Shown here: one piece after another, positions 16,332-25,174 of the stretch
Layout: each line of letters begins with the position of its first letter
How positions within the stretch are numbered: position 1 is the stretch's first letter
From: Sphaerochaeta sp.
GTDB lineage: Bacteria > Spirochaetota > Spirochaetia > Sphaerochaetales > Sphaerochaetaceae
Length of the DNA stretch: 64,000 bases
Direction: 5' to 3'
Assembly: GCA_016342655.1 (NCBI GenBank)
Contig: JAEINL010000010.1
Location: 1-64,000 of the forward strand
Translations under genes and position numbers: made by a program
Notes under the pieces: model-generated
What the model was told of the DNA's origin: nothing
The model's database searches: none
What the model saw: only the letters and a program-made list of their open reading frames with translations

Positions 16332-17947
16332 TGGTATCCTTCCATGAACATCATTTGCTCAACGTAATACTCGTTGAAAAGAGCTGATGATGACAATTCA
16401 ACATAATGCGCACTTTCTCTAATCTGTTCAACGTTACAAGATTCTTCTTCTATGAGCAACACATCAAGTGCCCCTCTTCCTGCAGCATTGCCAATGGCAA
16501 TAATCTTTTCTGTTTCTACCTGAGGCAACAGTCCAATTCGTTTGGCACTCGTTGCATTGATGAAAGAACCGAATCCCCCTGCAATGACAACAGAACCCAG
16601 CGAAGAAACTTCAAGGTGTGCTTCTGCAAGCAGCACAGCACTTCCCGCTGCAATGGCAGCCTTCGCCAATTGTACCTGGCGTACATCAGCATGGGTAAAA
16701 CGTACCGTATCTGTGATACGAAAGGCAAGGTTGCCGTTACTCAGCTGAAGATATTTCTCCGCCAGAGGATGAGCTCCATCCATAGCACCTGTCTCATCAA
16801 CCAAGCCAATGTTGAGTAACAAGGCCATGATATCAATAATGGCAGAGCCACAGATACCAACTGCAGGAACGCTTCCGATGGTACTATGCTCAACCCCACC
16901 CGCTTCATTCAGCCATACACGGTCAATGGCTCCCTCAACTGCTCCCATCCCTTGGGTGATGGAGGCTCCTTCGAATGCCGGACCTGCAGCAGAGGAACAA
17001 CACGAAATATCTTTTCCATCAAAAAGAACTATCTCGCCGTTGGTTCCAATATCGATATAGAGAACTGGAAGCGTATCATCCATGATATGGGATGAGCGTA
17101 CCCCTACGGTGATATCACTGCCGATGTAGGCAGAGACACCTCCTGGAAGGATAAGATTGACACGAGGAAAGTCAGCAAAGCCAACGTCTGTTGCCATCAG
17201 GGACAAGGGTCCGTCAATAGTTGTGATGAAGGGAGCGACTGCGATCCCAGAAGGGTCTTTCCCTGCAAGGAGGTGGATCATCGTGGGGTTTCCCACTGCT
17301 ACGATCTCCTTGATAGATTCTGTCTTTACTCCATAGGTATTCTTTAAATCTTTCATGAGAATGTCCAGGTGTTTTACAATGACCTTTTGAAGAACTGTGA
17401 GCCCATTGGCATGCTCATTTGAATATTGGATACGGGTAATGACATCCCCACCATAGGAGGTTTGTGGGTTTAGGCTGGAACGATTATCGATGATCTCTCC
17501 TGTATCAAGACGGGCAAGGTACACCACTACGGTGGTGGTCCCTATGTCTATTGCATAGCCATAGGAAGGAGAGGGGAATCCTTGTCGCAATTGGGTTGTA
17601 GTAACTCTCTCTTGGAACTTTGAGACAACTTGAGCTTGTTTATTGGTACCGACAAGGGCGATAGTCACATCTTGTCCCTCTTGGGGTTTCATCCTGCAGG
17701 CAAGACGAAAGTGCTGTTCTAGGGAGGGATCGGTCAATAGCCTTTGTTCATCAGGATGCAGAGGCAAAAACTTTTCTCCAACTTCCTGGACCAAGCATTT
17801 TCCACAAAGGCCATTGCCTCCACAAGGGGCATGGATATCACCCATACCAAAATTGGAGAGCACATCGAGAACACTCATCCCTTCACCAATTGGGAGTTCT
17901 ATTCTCTTTCCATCTGTAATAACTGTAAGAATTCCTGTATGTGCCAT
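16328..17947 (-). CDS. Corrinoid reductive activator (RACo/RamA-like ASKHA ATPase with 2Fe-2S)
   Basis: A 539-residue protein. The N-terminal ferredoxin domain has C42, C48, C51 and C84 in the plant-type 2Fe-2S spacing (CGGNGLCGKC ... C). The rest is a DUF4445/ASKHA actin-like domain (GYAIDIGTTTVVVYL, LYIDIGTNGEIVLF, GICGSAIIDIMALLL, VIAGGFGSFIN). Family members use ATP to drive reduction of inactive cob(II)alamin to cob(I)alamin on corrinoid proteins. First gene of the cluster, RBS AAGGATAGG. It supplies the repair function for the corrinoid protein encoded 1.6 kb downstream. Confidence 0.92.
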   Translation of the reverse strand: MAHTGILTVITDGKRIELPIGEGMSVLDVLSNFGMGDIHAPCGGNGLCGKCLVQEVGEKFLPLHPDEQRLLTDPSLEQHFRLACRMKPQEGQDVTIALVGTNKQAQVVSKFQERVTTTQLRQGFPSPSYGYAIDIGTTTVVVYLARLDTGEIIDNRSSLNPQTSYGGDVITRIQYSNEHANGLTVLQKVIVKHLDILMKDLKNTYGVKTESIKEIVAVGNPTMIHLLAGKDPSGIAVAPFITTIDGPLSLMATDVGFADFPRVNLILPGGVSAYIGSDITVGVRSSHIMDDTLPVLYIDIGTNGEIVLFDGKDISCCSSAAGPAFEGASITQGMGAVEGAIDRVWLNEAGGVEHSTIGSVPAVGICGSAIIDIMALLLNIGLVDETGAMDGAHPLAEKYLQLSNGNLAFRITDTVRFTHADVRQVQLAKAAIAAGSAVLLAEAHLEVSSLGSVVIAGGFGSFINATSAKRIGLLPQVETEKIIAIGNAAGRGALDVLLIEEESCNVEQIRESAHYVELSSSALFNEYYVEQMMFMEGYQ

Positions 17948-18133
17948 AGAAACCTATCCTTCTCGCTCATAATGCTCCAACAGTACAGTAAAAGCAAAAT
18001 TTAGATACTCTTATCGTATATCAGCAAAAACCATGAGTGATAGAAAGAAGAACAACGCACCAACACGGTATTCACGATCCCACAGAGGGCCCTCATGAAC
18101 CGGGTGACGAATAGAAGGCAGAGGACTTCAAAA

Positions 18134-18158
18134 CCCAGGGGGGAGAATTCCCCCTGGG
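18134..18158 (-). terminator. Terminator of the amino-sugar operon
   Basis: A 9-bp GC-rich stem (CCCAGGGGG / CCCCCTGGG) with a short AATT-type loop, followed on the minus strand by TTTTGAAG. It lies downstream of the epimerase gene and upstream of the corrinoid cluster, separating the two transcripts. Confidence 0.75.
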
Positions 18159-18231
18159 CTTTGTATACCTATTTCACTAGTTCACTAGTTTGAATTTCCA
18201 ATGCTCTCAAATCTCTCAAACCCATTAACCC

Positions 18232-19419
18232 CTACTCCACCTGAGCCAGCTCACTGAACAATGTTTCACATACCAGATACATCCTAGGGATGTGGAAAGG
18301 ACCTTTGTACATATTTCCCTTCAGAGGGGTGGAAAGGGTGTTGTCGTGATGCAGGTAGCCATACCACTCGCCAAACTCTCTGTCGACAAAGTTGGCCTTG
18401 ATGTACTGGTCCACCTCACTGAACTGCTCAAGGTACTGCTTGTTATGTGTCAGCGAGTATGCCATAAGGTTGGCAATGGTTGCCTCACACTGTGGCCACC
18501 AGAACTTCATGTCGTGCCAGTACTCGGTGGCGCTCTTTCCTAGGGCATCTCGGAAATAGATAATGCCTTTTTTTTCTGCATCCCAGCCAACCTTCCACAT
18601 CCAGTTGAGCATCTTGGTTCCTAACTGCATGAGGGTAGCATCGTTGTTACGATACCGAGCCTCACGCATGATAAACCAGGCACCCTCAATGGCGTGCCCA
18701 GGGTTGAGCAGCCTTCCTTCGAAGTGTTCAAGTTCAAGTGATCCATTATCAGAGCACTGCTCCACCACAATCTCAAGCTCGTCTCGGACAAAATACTGTT
18801 CTATCTCTTGCAGGAGGCCATCGATGAAAAGAGTCAGCTCTTGTGCGTGTTCTGGACAGGCTTCACGAAGCTCCTGCGCAGTGTTGAGCAAAATCATGGG
18901 AACACCGAATCCCCTTGAAGACCGTTCTGACTTGGGAACGAGGATATCCTTGCTCTTGAGGGTAGATAAGACTGTCTGGAACAGGGCGTACGCCTTAGTA
19001 GCATACTCCTCCTTCCCAAAGGCCCTGCTATAGGAAGCAAACCCGATGATCGCAAAGGTCTCGCTGAATACATAGCGTATGCGCTTTACCACAGGCTTGC
19101 CTTCACGACTTACCCTGAAGTACATACGGCCATCAGAGGGGTCAAACCCATACTGCTCGATAAAGTTGACCAACGAGTCACAGACCTGCTGGTACTGTGA
19201 TCTCTTATCATACAGACGTGCAGCCTCGCTGAACGTCCACAAAGCCCTACCCTGGAACCAGATGGACTTGTCTGTCTCCAACAGGGCTCCATCACGGTCG
19301 AGACCTGTCAGCATCCCACCATATTCATGGTCGAAGCCATGATCCAACCAGAATGGAAGCACATTGTCCAAGAGCATCGTGCGATACTCATTGGCAAAAA
19401 CGGAAAACATATTTTTCAT
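18232..19419 (-). CDS. N-acylglucosamine 2-epimerase (AGE) family protein
   Basis: A 395-residue (alpha/alpha)6-barrel protein typical of the AGE/renin-binding-protein family, which interconverts N-acylglucosamine and N-acylmannosamine, or epimerises other aldoses. Landmarks: FWLDHGFDHEYGGMLTGLDRDG near the N-terminus, WFQGRALWTF, NPGHAIEGAWF and the late KFWWPQCEA segment. The start is the ATG preceded by GAGGTCAACT; an in-frame codon 4 residues earlier lacks an RBS. Genetic linkage to nagA and a GntR regulator supports an N-acetyl amino-sugar substrate. Confidence 0.88.
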   Translation of the reverse strand: MKNMFSVFANEYRTMLLDNVLPFWLDHGFDHEYGGMLTGLDRDGALLETDKSIWFQGRALWTFSEAARLYDKRSQYQQVCDSLVNFIEQYGFDPSDGRMYFRVSREGKPVVKRIRYVFSETFAIIGFASYSRAFGKEEYATKAYALFQTVLSTLKSKDILVPKSERSSRGFGVPMILLNTAQELREACPEHAQELTLFIDGLLQEIEQYFVRDELEIVVEQCSDNGSLELEHFEGRLLNPGHAIEGAWFIMREARYRNNDATLMQLGTKMLNWMWKVGWDAEKKGIIYFRDALGKSATEYWHDMKFWWPQCEATIANLMAYSLTHNKQYLEQFSEVDQYIKANFVDREFGEWYGYLHHDNTLSTPLKGNMYKGPFHIPRMYLVCETLFSELAQVE

Positions 19420-19456
19420 AGTTGACCTCACCTATCTACAGCTGTGCAGCGTACGC

Positions 19457-20608
19457 TTACTCTGCCTTGAAAACCTCTTGAACATCCATAGCATCAGAGA
19501 GCATTACCAGATCAGCCTTGTATCCCACTCTGACAAAGCCACTGTCTGTTTGCGAAAGCACTCGTAAGGGGTTTTCCGAGGCAATCCTAAAAAAGGACTG
19601 CTTGTCCAACAACCCCTCCTGATAGAGCATCTTTGCTGATTCAGTGATCAGGGTAGCAGAGCCTATCAGGGTATCGCTGTCGCTATAATAGCAGGCCTTC
19701 CCAGTCGAATACATCTTCTTCCCCAAATACAGACCCTCACCGGGACCCATACCAGCCAAACTCATAGCATCGGATATGAGGCACAGCCTTGTTGTCCCCA
19801 GGGTACTGATTGTCATATCTATCACTGAAGGATGGACATGCAAAGAGTCACACACAAGTTCATAGGTTGCACCCCTGTAGTCGCTGACAAACGGCATGGC
19901 TGATAAGCCTGGGCGTTTGTGGTCGATACCGCTCATGGCATTGAAAAGGTGGGTAAGGTGATACTTGCCCCTAGGCTTCAGCTCCTGGAGGGGGCAATCA
20001 CTATGACCATAGGCCACAACAATATCGTGTTCTTCCAGGATGGTCGAAAGCTCCTCACTATGAGGCAGTTCAGGGGCAATGGTCATCATGGTGACCAGGG
20101 GTTTCGCCCCTCGCCTGATGGCAAGGATTGCATCCAGATACGCCCTATCATACGCTCTGATTCCAGAAGGGAGTATCCCCCCCTTCTTCTCTAAAGCAAT
20201 GAAGGGGCCTTCCACATAGACTCCAAGCATATGGCTTGCAAGAAAGGGACTCTTGTCCAACGCCTTCTTGATCTGGACCAAGAGATCCAAATCCATGACT
20301 ACAGCCAGCTGGAAAGCTGTTATGCCCTTCTTTTCCAGAAACAAGGCCAACCCCTCAAGGTTTTCCTGTATATTGCCTCTTGTAGAATCAAAGCCGCCAG
20401 ATCCATGGAGGTGCATATCGACCAGACCAGGGCCAACCAGATTGCCTTTGGCATCAAATTGCTTGAGATCTCCTACCAATGCCTCATCATGCCTACCCAC
20501 ATAGGTGATGACCCCCTGATGCACCACTACAGTGGCATCAGGGACAAGAGCCCCATCTGTATAGACAAGGGCATGCTTAATTGCATAGTCGTGTTCATGA
20601 TGGACCAT
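19457..20608 (-). CDS. nagA: N-acetylglucosamine-6-phosphate deacetylase
   Basis: A 383-residue amidohydrolase converting GlcNAc-6-phosphate to glucosamine-6-phosphate plus acetate. Metal-site and family motifs: GPGLVDMHLHGSGG, EGPFI, AYGHSD, HLTHLFNAMSGIDH and the catalytic Asp region LISDAMSLAG. Only 3 bp separate it from the upstream GntR gene, and 37 bp from the epimerase downstream. It would process GlcNAc released by the GH20 enzymes in this window after phosphorylation. No nagB is visible nearby. Confidence 0.93.
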   Translation of the reverse strand: MVHHEHDYAIKHALVYTDGALVPDATVVVHQGVITYVGRHDEALVGDLKQFDAKGNLVGPGLVDMHLHGSGGFDSTRGNIQENLEGLALFLEKKGITAFQLAVVMDLDLLVQIKKALDKSPFLASHMLGVYVEGPFIALEKKGGILPSGIRAYDRAYLDAILAIRRGAKPLVTMMTIAPELPHSEELSTILEEHDIVVAYGHSDCPLQELKPRGKYHLTHLFNAMSGIDHKRPGLSAMPFVSDYRGATYELVCDSLHVHPSVIDMTISTLGTTRLCLISDAMSLAGMGPGEGLYLGKKMYSTGKACYYSDSDTLIGSATLITESAKMLYQEGLLDKQSFFRIASENPLRVLSQTDSGFVRVGYKADLVMLSDAMDVQEVFKAE

Positions 20609-20611
20609 AGG

Positions 20612-21295
20612 TTACTCTTCTGTCTCGGGAGGATTGATTTTGTATTTGTAGGAGAAATGGAAAATAAGACTTGCCATGAAAGCCTCATAGTCCTTCTCTC
20701 GCAGGGCAATGCTTATGTCCCTATGCTTCTTGATGCGTAGGGCCTTGTCTTCAATTACCTTGGCTCTGAAACTGCGGTCACACTCCCAAGCAGAGTCCAG
20801 AAATGCTATCAGCATCTTGTTATCGAGATTCTCATACATGCTACGGTGGAAATAGGCATCAGAGTCATAGAAGTCCTCATACTCCTCGAAGGACTCCATC
20901 GCCGTCACACAATCCTCCATCCGCGTAATCTGGTCGTCAGTTATGGAATCGAAGCACTGTTGGGCAAATCCTATTTCCAGGACCTTGCGCACTTCCTGGG
21001 ACTGCCTGAACAGATCCCCTTTATCATCTATCAGATTAAGGAACATGCAGGTGGAAAGCGAACTGGGGGAGAAGGCGTTTACCACCATTCCCACCCCGGG
21101 CTTGGAGCTGACCACACCAAGGATCTCAAGGGTCTTGATAGCTTCCCTGAGCACGTTCCTGGAAACACCCAAAGCCTGGGACAGTTCCATTTCTGTAGGA
21201 ATCTTGTCCCCAGGTTTGAGATTGTTCTTCAATATGTAATGACGTAACTCATCATATACCTGGAGATACAGTTTCTTGCTCTTCAAATTCTTCAT
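20612..21295 (-). CDS. GntR/FadR-subfamily regulator of the amino-sugar genes
   Basis: A 227-residue regulator. The winged HTH spans residues 5-70 (ELSQALGVSRNVLREAIKTLEILGVV) and an FCD-type all-helical effector domain follows. The longest frame begins with a TTG two codons earlier, but the ATG has AAGGA 7 nt upstream. Co-transcribed with nagA and the epimerase. It is also divergent to the AT-rich ABC operon, so it is one of two FadR-type candidates to bind the TTGTACTACAA palindromes between them. Confidence 0.85.
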   Translation of the reverse strand: MKNLKSKKLYLQVYDELRHYILKNNLKPGDKIPTEMELSQALGVSRNVLREAIKTLEILGVVSSKPGVGMVVNAFSPSSLSTCMFLNLIDDKGDLFRQSQEVRKVLEIGFAQQCFDSITDDQITRMEDCVTAMESFEEYEDFYDSDAYFHRSMYENLDNKMLIAFLDSAWECDRSFRAKVIEDKALRIKKHRDISIALREKDYEAFMASLIFHFSYKYKINPPETEE

Positions 21296-21636
21296 TATCA
21301 AGTCCTTGGCATATACTGCAGAAATACTTGGCTATGAAATAGAAATCTATCACATTTTGTCGATGAATGCGATATGGGAGTTTCCCTTATGCTCATTCAA
21401 AAAACGAAGTAAAAATCATTCCTTATCTTCTTGGGAAAAAAACCAATTACAGTTAACAAAACAACGTAAATTCATATGGTAAGTCAATCATGTAATCAAA
21501 GCTGGTGTCCAAACAGAATGATCAATATCTCGAATCCACCAATAGCCATCTCTGCTTATCCATCAAATAGAATGCTCTTTACACAGGAAATCTACATATT
21601 ACAGGATATACCCCTAAGTATAAAATTTCGGTACCA

Positions 21637-21657
21637 ATCGATTGTACTACAATCGAT
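21637..21657. promoter_or_regulatory. Palindromic FadR-type operator, upstream copy
   Basis: Ten-bp perfect arms ATCGATTGTA and TACAATCGAT flank one central C. The core TTGTACTACAA fits the TNGTNNNACNA pattern of FadR-subfamily GntR repressors. A second copy of the 11-bp core lies 197 bp downstream at the promoter of the ABC operon, which suggests paired sites for a dimeric or looping repressor. Confidence 0.6.
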
Positions 21658-21798
21658 AAGATCAGTATCAAAGCCTTTTCATTTTATGTCAAGTTACTTC
21701 GAAAAAATGTTTTCAGTAATCAACATATGCCAATGACCTTGAAAACCTTGGTTCAAATTAATGGTTCAAATTAATGGTCAAATTAATTAAGAATTTCC

Positions 21799-21849
21799 TT
21801 GACAGAGCTAAAGAATCGTTTAATAATAGTTTTATAGTTTGTACTACAA
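21799..21849 (+). promoter_or_regulatory. Promoter of second AT-rich operon with operator
   Basis: TTGACA (21799-21804), 16 bp, TAATAA (21821-21826) give a good promoter. The palindrome TTGTA-C-TACAA (21839-21849) lies just after the expected start, a repressing position. The leader to the first gene start is about 200 nt, AT-rich, with nothing else recognised. The rest of the roughly 740-bp intergenic region has no convincing gene. Confidence 0.6.
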
Positions 21850-22033
21850 AGTACAGATAAAAAGTTTCTTGAACAATACTCAAACTTGTTTTTAATAATA
21901 ACTTCTTTGTTGTTTTGTTTTTTAAATTGTCTCATTATTAGGATGTATTGTTTTCAGACCCCACATATTATTTGCTATGGAAATCTGAAATTAGCTATTT
22001 TAAAAAAAAGTGACACACGCGGAGAAAATTGAT

Positions 22034-22927
22034 ATGAAAAAACTAAAAATTAACCACCTTACAGATTCTCAATTTTCTTATGCACTTTGCACTCCAATGT
22101 TTTTATACTTAGGTATTGTCTTATTATTTCCTGTTTTATGGGGCATTACCTTGAGCTTTACTGATAAAAGCATCGGAGGATCTCCACAATTTATTGGCCT
22201 TAGAAACTATATTGAGTTACTTCAGAACCCTCAATTCCTACATTCCCTACTCATGACACTATCATATACATTTATATCAGTACTTATTAAGTTGTTTTTT
22301 GGACTTTCCATGGCCCTTGTTCTTAATAACAATTTCAAAGGAAGAAATATTGCACGCGCTGCTCTTATAATTCCATGGACCCTCCCGAATATAGTGGCAG
22401 TTCTCAATTGGCGCTGGATTTTTTCAGATACCGGGGGAATTGCAAATTACATATTAAAGTCTTTTGGATTCATAGATAAAGATTTGATTTGGTTAGGAGA
22501 TGAGAAACTAGCTTTTATTGCTATCCTAATAGTAAATATTTGGCGAGGAGCGCCTTTCTTTGGGTTATCGATTCTAGCCAAACTACAAACAATACCCAAC
22601 GACCTTTATGAGGCGGCCTCTATTGATGGGGCAGGAGTAATTAGAAGATTTTTCGCTATTACACTTCCCAGTATTTTAGATGTAATGATACTAGCCTCTC
22701 TAGTGTCATCAATCTGGACTCTAAATGAATTTGAATCTGTCTGGTTACTCACAGGTGGAGGGCCTTCCTCAGCAACAGAAATAATTGGTGTCTATAGCTA
22801 CAAGACGGCTATGACAAGTCTCATGATTGGTAAGGGTGTAAGTATTTCAATTCTGGCAGCCCCAATATTGATAGTCCTGATTATGCTTGCAAGTCGGTTT
22901 ATGTTTTCTAAAAATGACAGTCAATAA
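22034..22927 (+). CDS. ABC sugar transporter permease (MalF type)
   Basis: A 297-residue inner-membrane permease with six hydrophobic segments and the EAA loop LYEAASIDGAG near residue 200. The longest frame starts at an upstream GTG, but ATG-AAA-AAA with GGAG 9 nt upstream fits better. First gene of an operon for an ABC importer and four enzymes. Like the first AT-rich block it carries no ATPase gene. Confidence 0.9.
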   Translation: MKKLKINHLTDSQFSYALCTPMFLYLGIVLLFPVLWGITLSFTDKSIGGSPQFIGLRNYIELLQNPQFLHSLLMTLSYTFISVLIKLFFGLSMALVLNNNFKGRNIARAALIIPWTLPNIVAVLNWRWIFSDTGGIANYILKSFGFIDKDLIWLGDEKLAFIAILIVNIWRGAPFFGLSILAKLQTIPNDLYEAASIDGAGVIRRFFAITLPSILDVMILASLVSSIWTLNEFESVWLLTGGGPSSATEIIGVYSYKTAMTSLMIGKGVSISILAAPILIVLIMLASRFMFSKNDSQ

Positions 22928-22939
22928 TAGGTGAAAGTA

Positions 22940-23773
22940 ATGATAAAAACTAAAACAAAATCTCAGATAATAGTTATATTTTCTCTGTGTATCTTTCTTG
23001 TTATTGCCCTGTTCCCAATATATTGGATGCTAAATACGTCTTTTAAAGGACAGAGTGAAGTATATCAGAAAATACCAACATTATTTCCCAAAAGATTTAC
23101 TCTTGATGGCTATACGTATCTTTTTACTAGGACTCCCTACTTGCACTCACTTCTTAATAGCATAATAGTAGCGACATTAACAGTCTTCTTCTCTTTGTTT
23201 GTTGGATATCCTGCAGCGTATGCATTATCAAGGACCCGCTTCAAGGGAAGAAATTGGATTTCCCGTGGAATGCTCTTCAGTTATCTTATCCCCACATCAG
23301 TATTGTATATTCCACTTTTTATATTTGTCTCAAGAGTTGGGTTTTCAGATTCTCTCTTCGGACTTATCCTAATATACCCAACATTTACCTTACCATATAC
23401 GATTTGGATGTTAATTCCACATCTGGGAGCAGTACCAAAGAGTATTGAAGAAGCTTCCATAATGGATGGGTGTTCCCGTATGCAAACAATGCTTAAAATT
23501 ATTTTTCCATTAGCTAAGCCTGGATTGGTTTCGACTTCAATTTTCGCCTTTTCTATGTGCTGGGGAGAGTTTATGTATGCTTTAGTAAATATCAATTCCA
23601 CAAGCAACAAAACATTCACCTTAGTTATATCAGGTCTAATCTTTGGCGATATTTACCCGTGGGGCCAGATTATGGCCGGTGCGATAACTGCTTGCATACC
23701 TATACTATTAATATATATTTTTGCTTCCAACTATCTAGTTGGAGGTGTGACAGCTGGTGCAGTAAAACAGTGA
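22940..23773 (+). CDS. ABC sugar transporter permease (MalG type)
   Basis: A 277-residue permease with six transmembrane segments and the EAA loop SIEEASIMDGCS. An in-frame GTG three codons earlier belongs to the AGGTGA ribosome binding site, so the ATG is used. Begins 12 bp after the first permease, and the binding protein follows. Confidence 0.9.
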   Translation: MIKTKTKSQIIVIFSLCIFLVIALFPIYWMLNTSFKGQSEVYQKIPTLFPKRFTLDGYTYLFTRTPYLHSLLNSIIVATLTVFFSLFVGYPAAYALSRTRFKGRNWISRGMLFSYLIPTSVLYIPLFIFVSRVGFSDSLFGLILIYPTFTLPYTIWMLIPHLGAVPKSIEEASIMDGCSRMQTMLKIIFPLAKPGLVSTSIFAFSMCWGEFMYALVNINSTSNKTFTLVISGLIFGDIYPWGQIMAGAITACIPILLIYIFASNYLVGGVTAGAVKQ

Positions 23774-23809
23774 CGTTTATGTCACAGTTAGATAAAAAAG
23801 GAGAGAAAT

Positions 23810-25111
23810 ATGAAAAAGTTACTTACAGTCAGTCTTATCGTTCTTATTACAATGAGTACGATATTTGCGCAGGGAACTTCTGAAAAAGAAGTAAAGAAAT
23901 CTTTAACCATCTGGGTTGAAAAAAGCTTCAGTAATGATGCTAACTATCTAATGGAAAAACGAATAGAAGCATATGGAAAAGAGAAGGGGGTTAAAGTATC
24001 TGCAGAATTCATAAGTGCAATTGATTTTATGACCAAACTGAATGCTGCAATAGAAGCTGGCAATACTCCTGATGTAGTTTCTGCAAATTTTTACAAAGTT
24101 CTCAGTTATGGTTCAAACAATCCATTTATGGATGTCTCTGATCTAATGGAAGAAATTAACGATTATCGTACTTTCTTGAACTCCACTTATCAAGGAACCA
24201 AAATTGAGGGTAAGAACTATTATATCCCCTTCAATGCTAGTAGTGATCTTTTATTTTTGAGAAAGGATATCTTCGATGCTAAAGGCGTAGCTATTCCTAC
24301 TACTTGGGATGAACTGTTCGATGCAGCCATAGCTGTTAGTGACCCTGATAATGGGGTGTATGGCTTTGGAATGGGTAGTGGTCCAACAGATGAAGATGGG
24401 TGTAATACCTTCCGGATGATAAATTGGTCTAATGGTGGCGCTTTGCTAGATGAAAAAGGTAATATTATAGCAAATAAAGACAGCGAAACTTTACGCCTTC
24501 TGACTAACTACAAGAGAATGTATGATGCTGGTGCTATTCCCCCTGCATCAGTAGCTTGGAATCCAGGTGGAAACAATGCATCATATTTGATGGGTGAGTC
24601 TGCTATGGTCATGAATGCACCTACGCTATATAACGCCATGAAGAATGATTCAGGATATGCAGACCTACTCGCAAATACATTGATAATGCCCCCTCCTGTA
24701 GGCAAGGTTGACCATACAGTCTTAGGTCTTGTCTATGGTTGGGCAGTAATGAACAAATCTAAGAATGCTGATGTTGCCAAAGATTATATCAAGTACTCAT
24801 TAGAAACTGAATGGTACAACGAATATATTGCACTAGTTGCACCGGTATTTGTTCCTGTTTTTGAGGATGGTTTGAAAAATCCGTTATTCACCACTGGCGT
24901 CAATAAAGCAGCAATGGATTATGCAGCTAATGCTACAGGCTATTATGGCTATCCTGTGAAAAATTTGGATGGTTTAGTTCTAGCAAGCAGACATTATTAC
25001 CAATTCCCTATCTGCGCATTGATGAATAATGTTGTAGCCAAGAATAAGACGCCACAAAAAGCCCTCGATTTTCTCGCAATCGATATGAAGAGAGTCGCAG
25101 ACACCCTTTAA
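23810..25111 (+). CDS. ABC transporter sugar (acid) substrate-binding protein
   Basis: A 433-residue family-1 binding protein. The signal peptide ends TIFAQGTSEKE without a lipobox Cys. Mature landmarks: VSANFYKVL, YYIPFNASSDLLFLRKDIFDAKGV (hinge region) and MVMNAPTLYNAM. RBS AAAAGGAGAG. Here the binding protein is the third gene, after the permeases. The neighbouring hydroxyacid dehydrogenase, aldolases and enolase-superfamily enzyme suggest an acidic sugar or derivative as ligand (inference). Confidence 0.9.
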   Translation: MKKLLTVSLIVLITMSTIFAQGTSEKEVKKSLTIWVEKSFSNDANYLMEKRIEAYGKEKGVKVSAEFISAIDFMTKLNAAIEAGNTPDVVSANFYKVLSYGSNNPFMDVSDLMEEINDYRTFLNSTYQGTKIEGKNYYIPFNASSDLLFLRKDIFDAKGVAIPTTWDELFDAAIAVSDPDNGVYGFGMGSGPTDEDGCNTFRMINWSNGGALLDEKGNIIANKDSETLRLLTNYKRMYDAGAIPPASVAWNPGGNNASYLMGESAMVMNAPTLYNAMKNDSGYADLLANTLIMPPPVGKVDHTVLGLVYGWAVMNKSKNADVAKDYIKYSLETEWYNEYIALVAPVFVPVFEDGLKNPLFTTGVNKAAMDYAANATGYYGYPVKNLDGLVLASRHYYQFPICALMNNVVAKNKTPQKALDFLAIDMKRVADTL

Positions 25112-25124
25112 TCCAATAATTTTT

Positions 25125-25155
25125 GCATGATGCCCATTCTTTTTGGGCATCATGC
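25125..25155 (+). terminator. Intercistronic hairpin after the binding-protein gene
   Basis: A perfect 12-bp stem GCATGATGCCCA / TGGGCATCATGC with a 7-nt loop lies between the binding protein and the dehydrogenase. There is no T-run, so partial termination or mRNA protection is more likely than a full stop. Confidence 0.6.
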
Positions 25156-25174
25156 CTAAGGATGACTAACTAGT

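Noticed and set aside
18172-18192. Tandem TTCACTAG repeat after the epimerase gene.
   Set aside because: Only two short copies; too little to call a site or repeat family.
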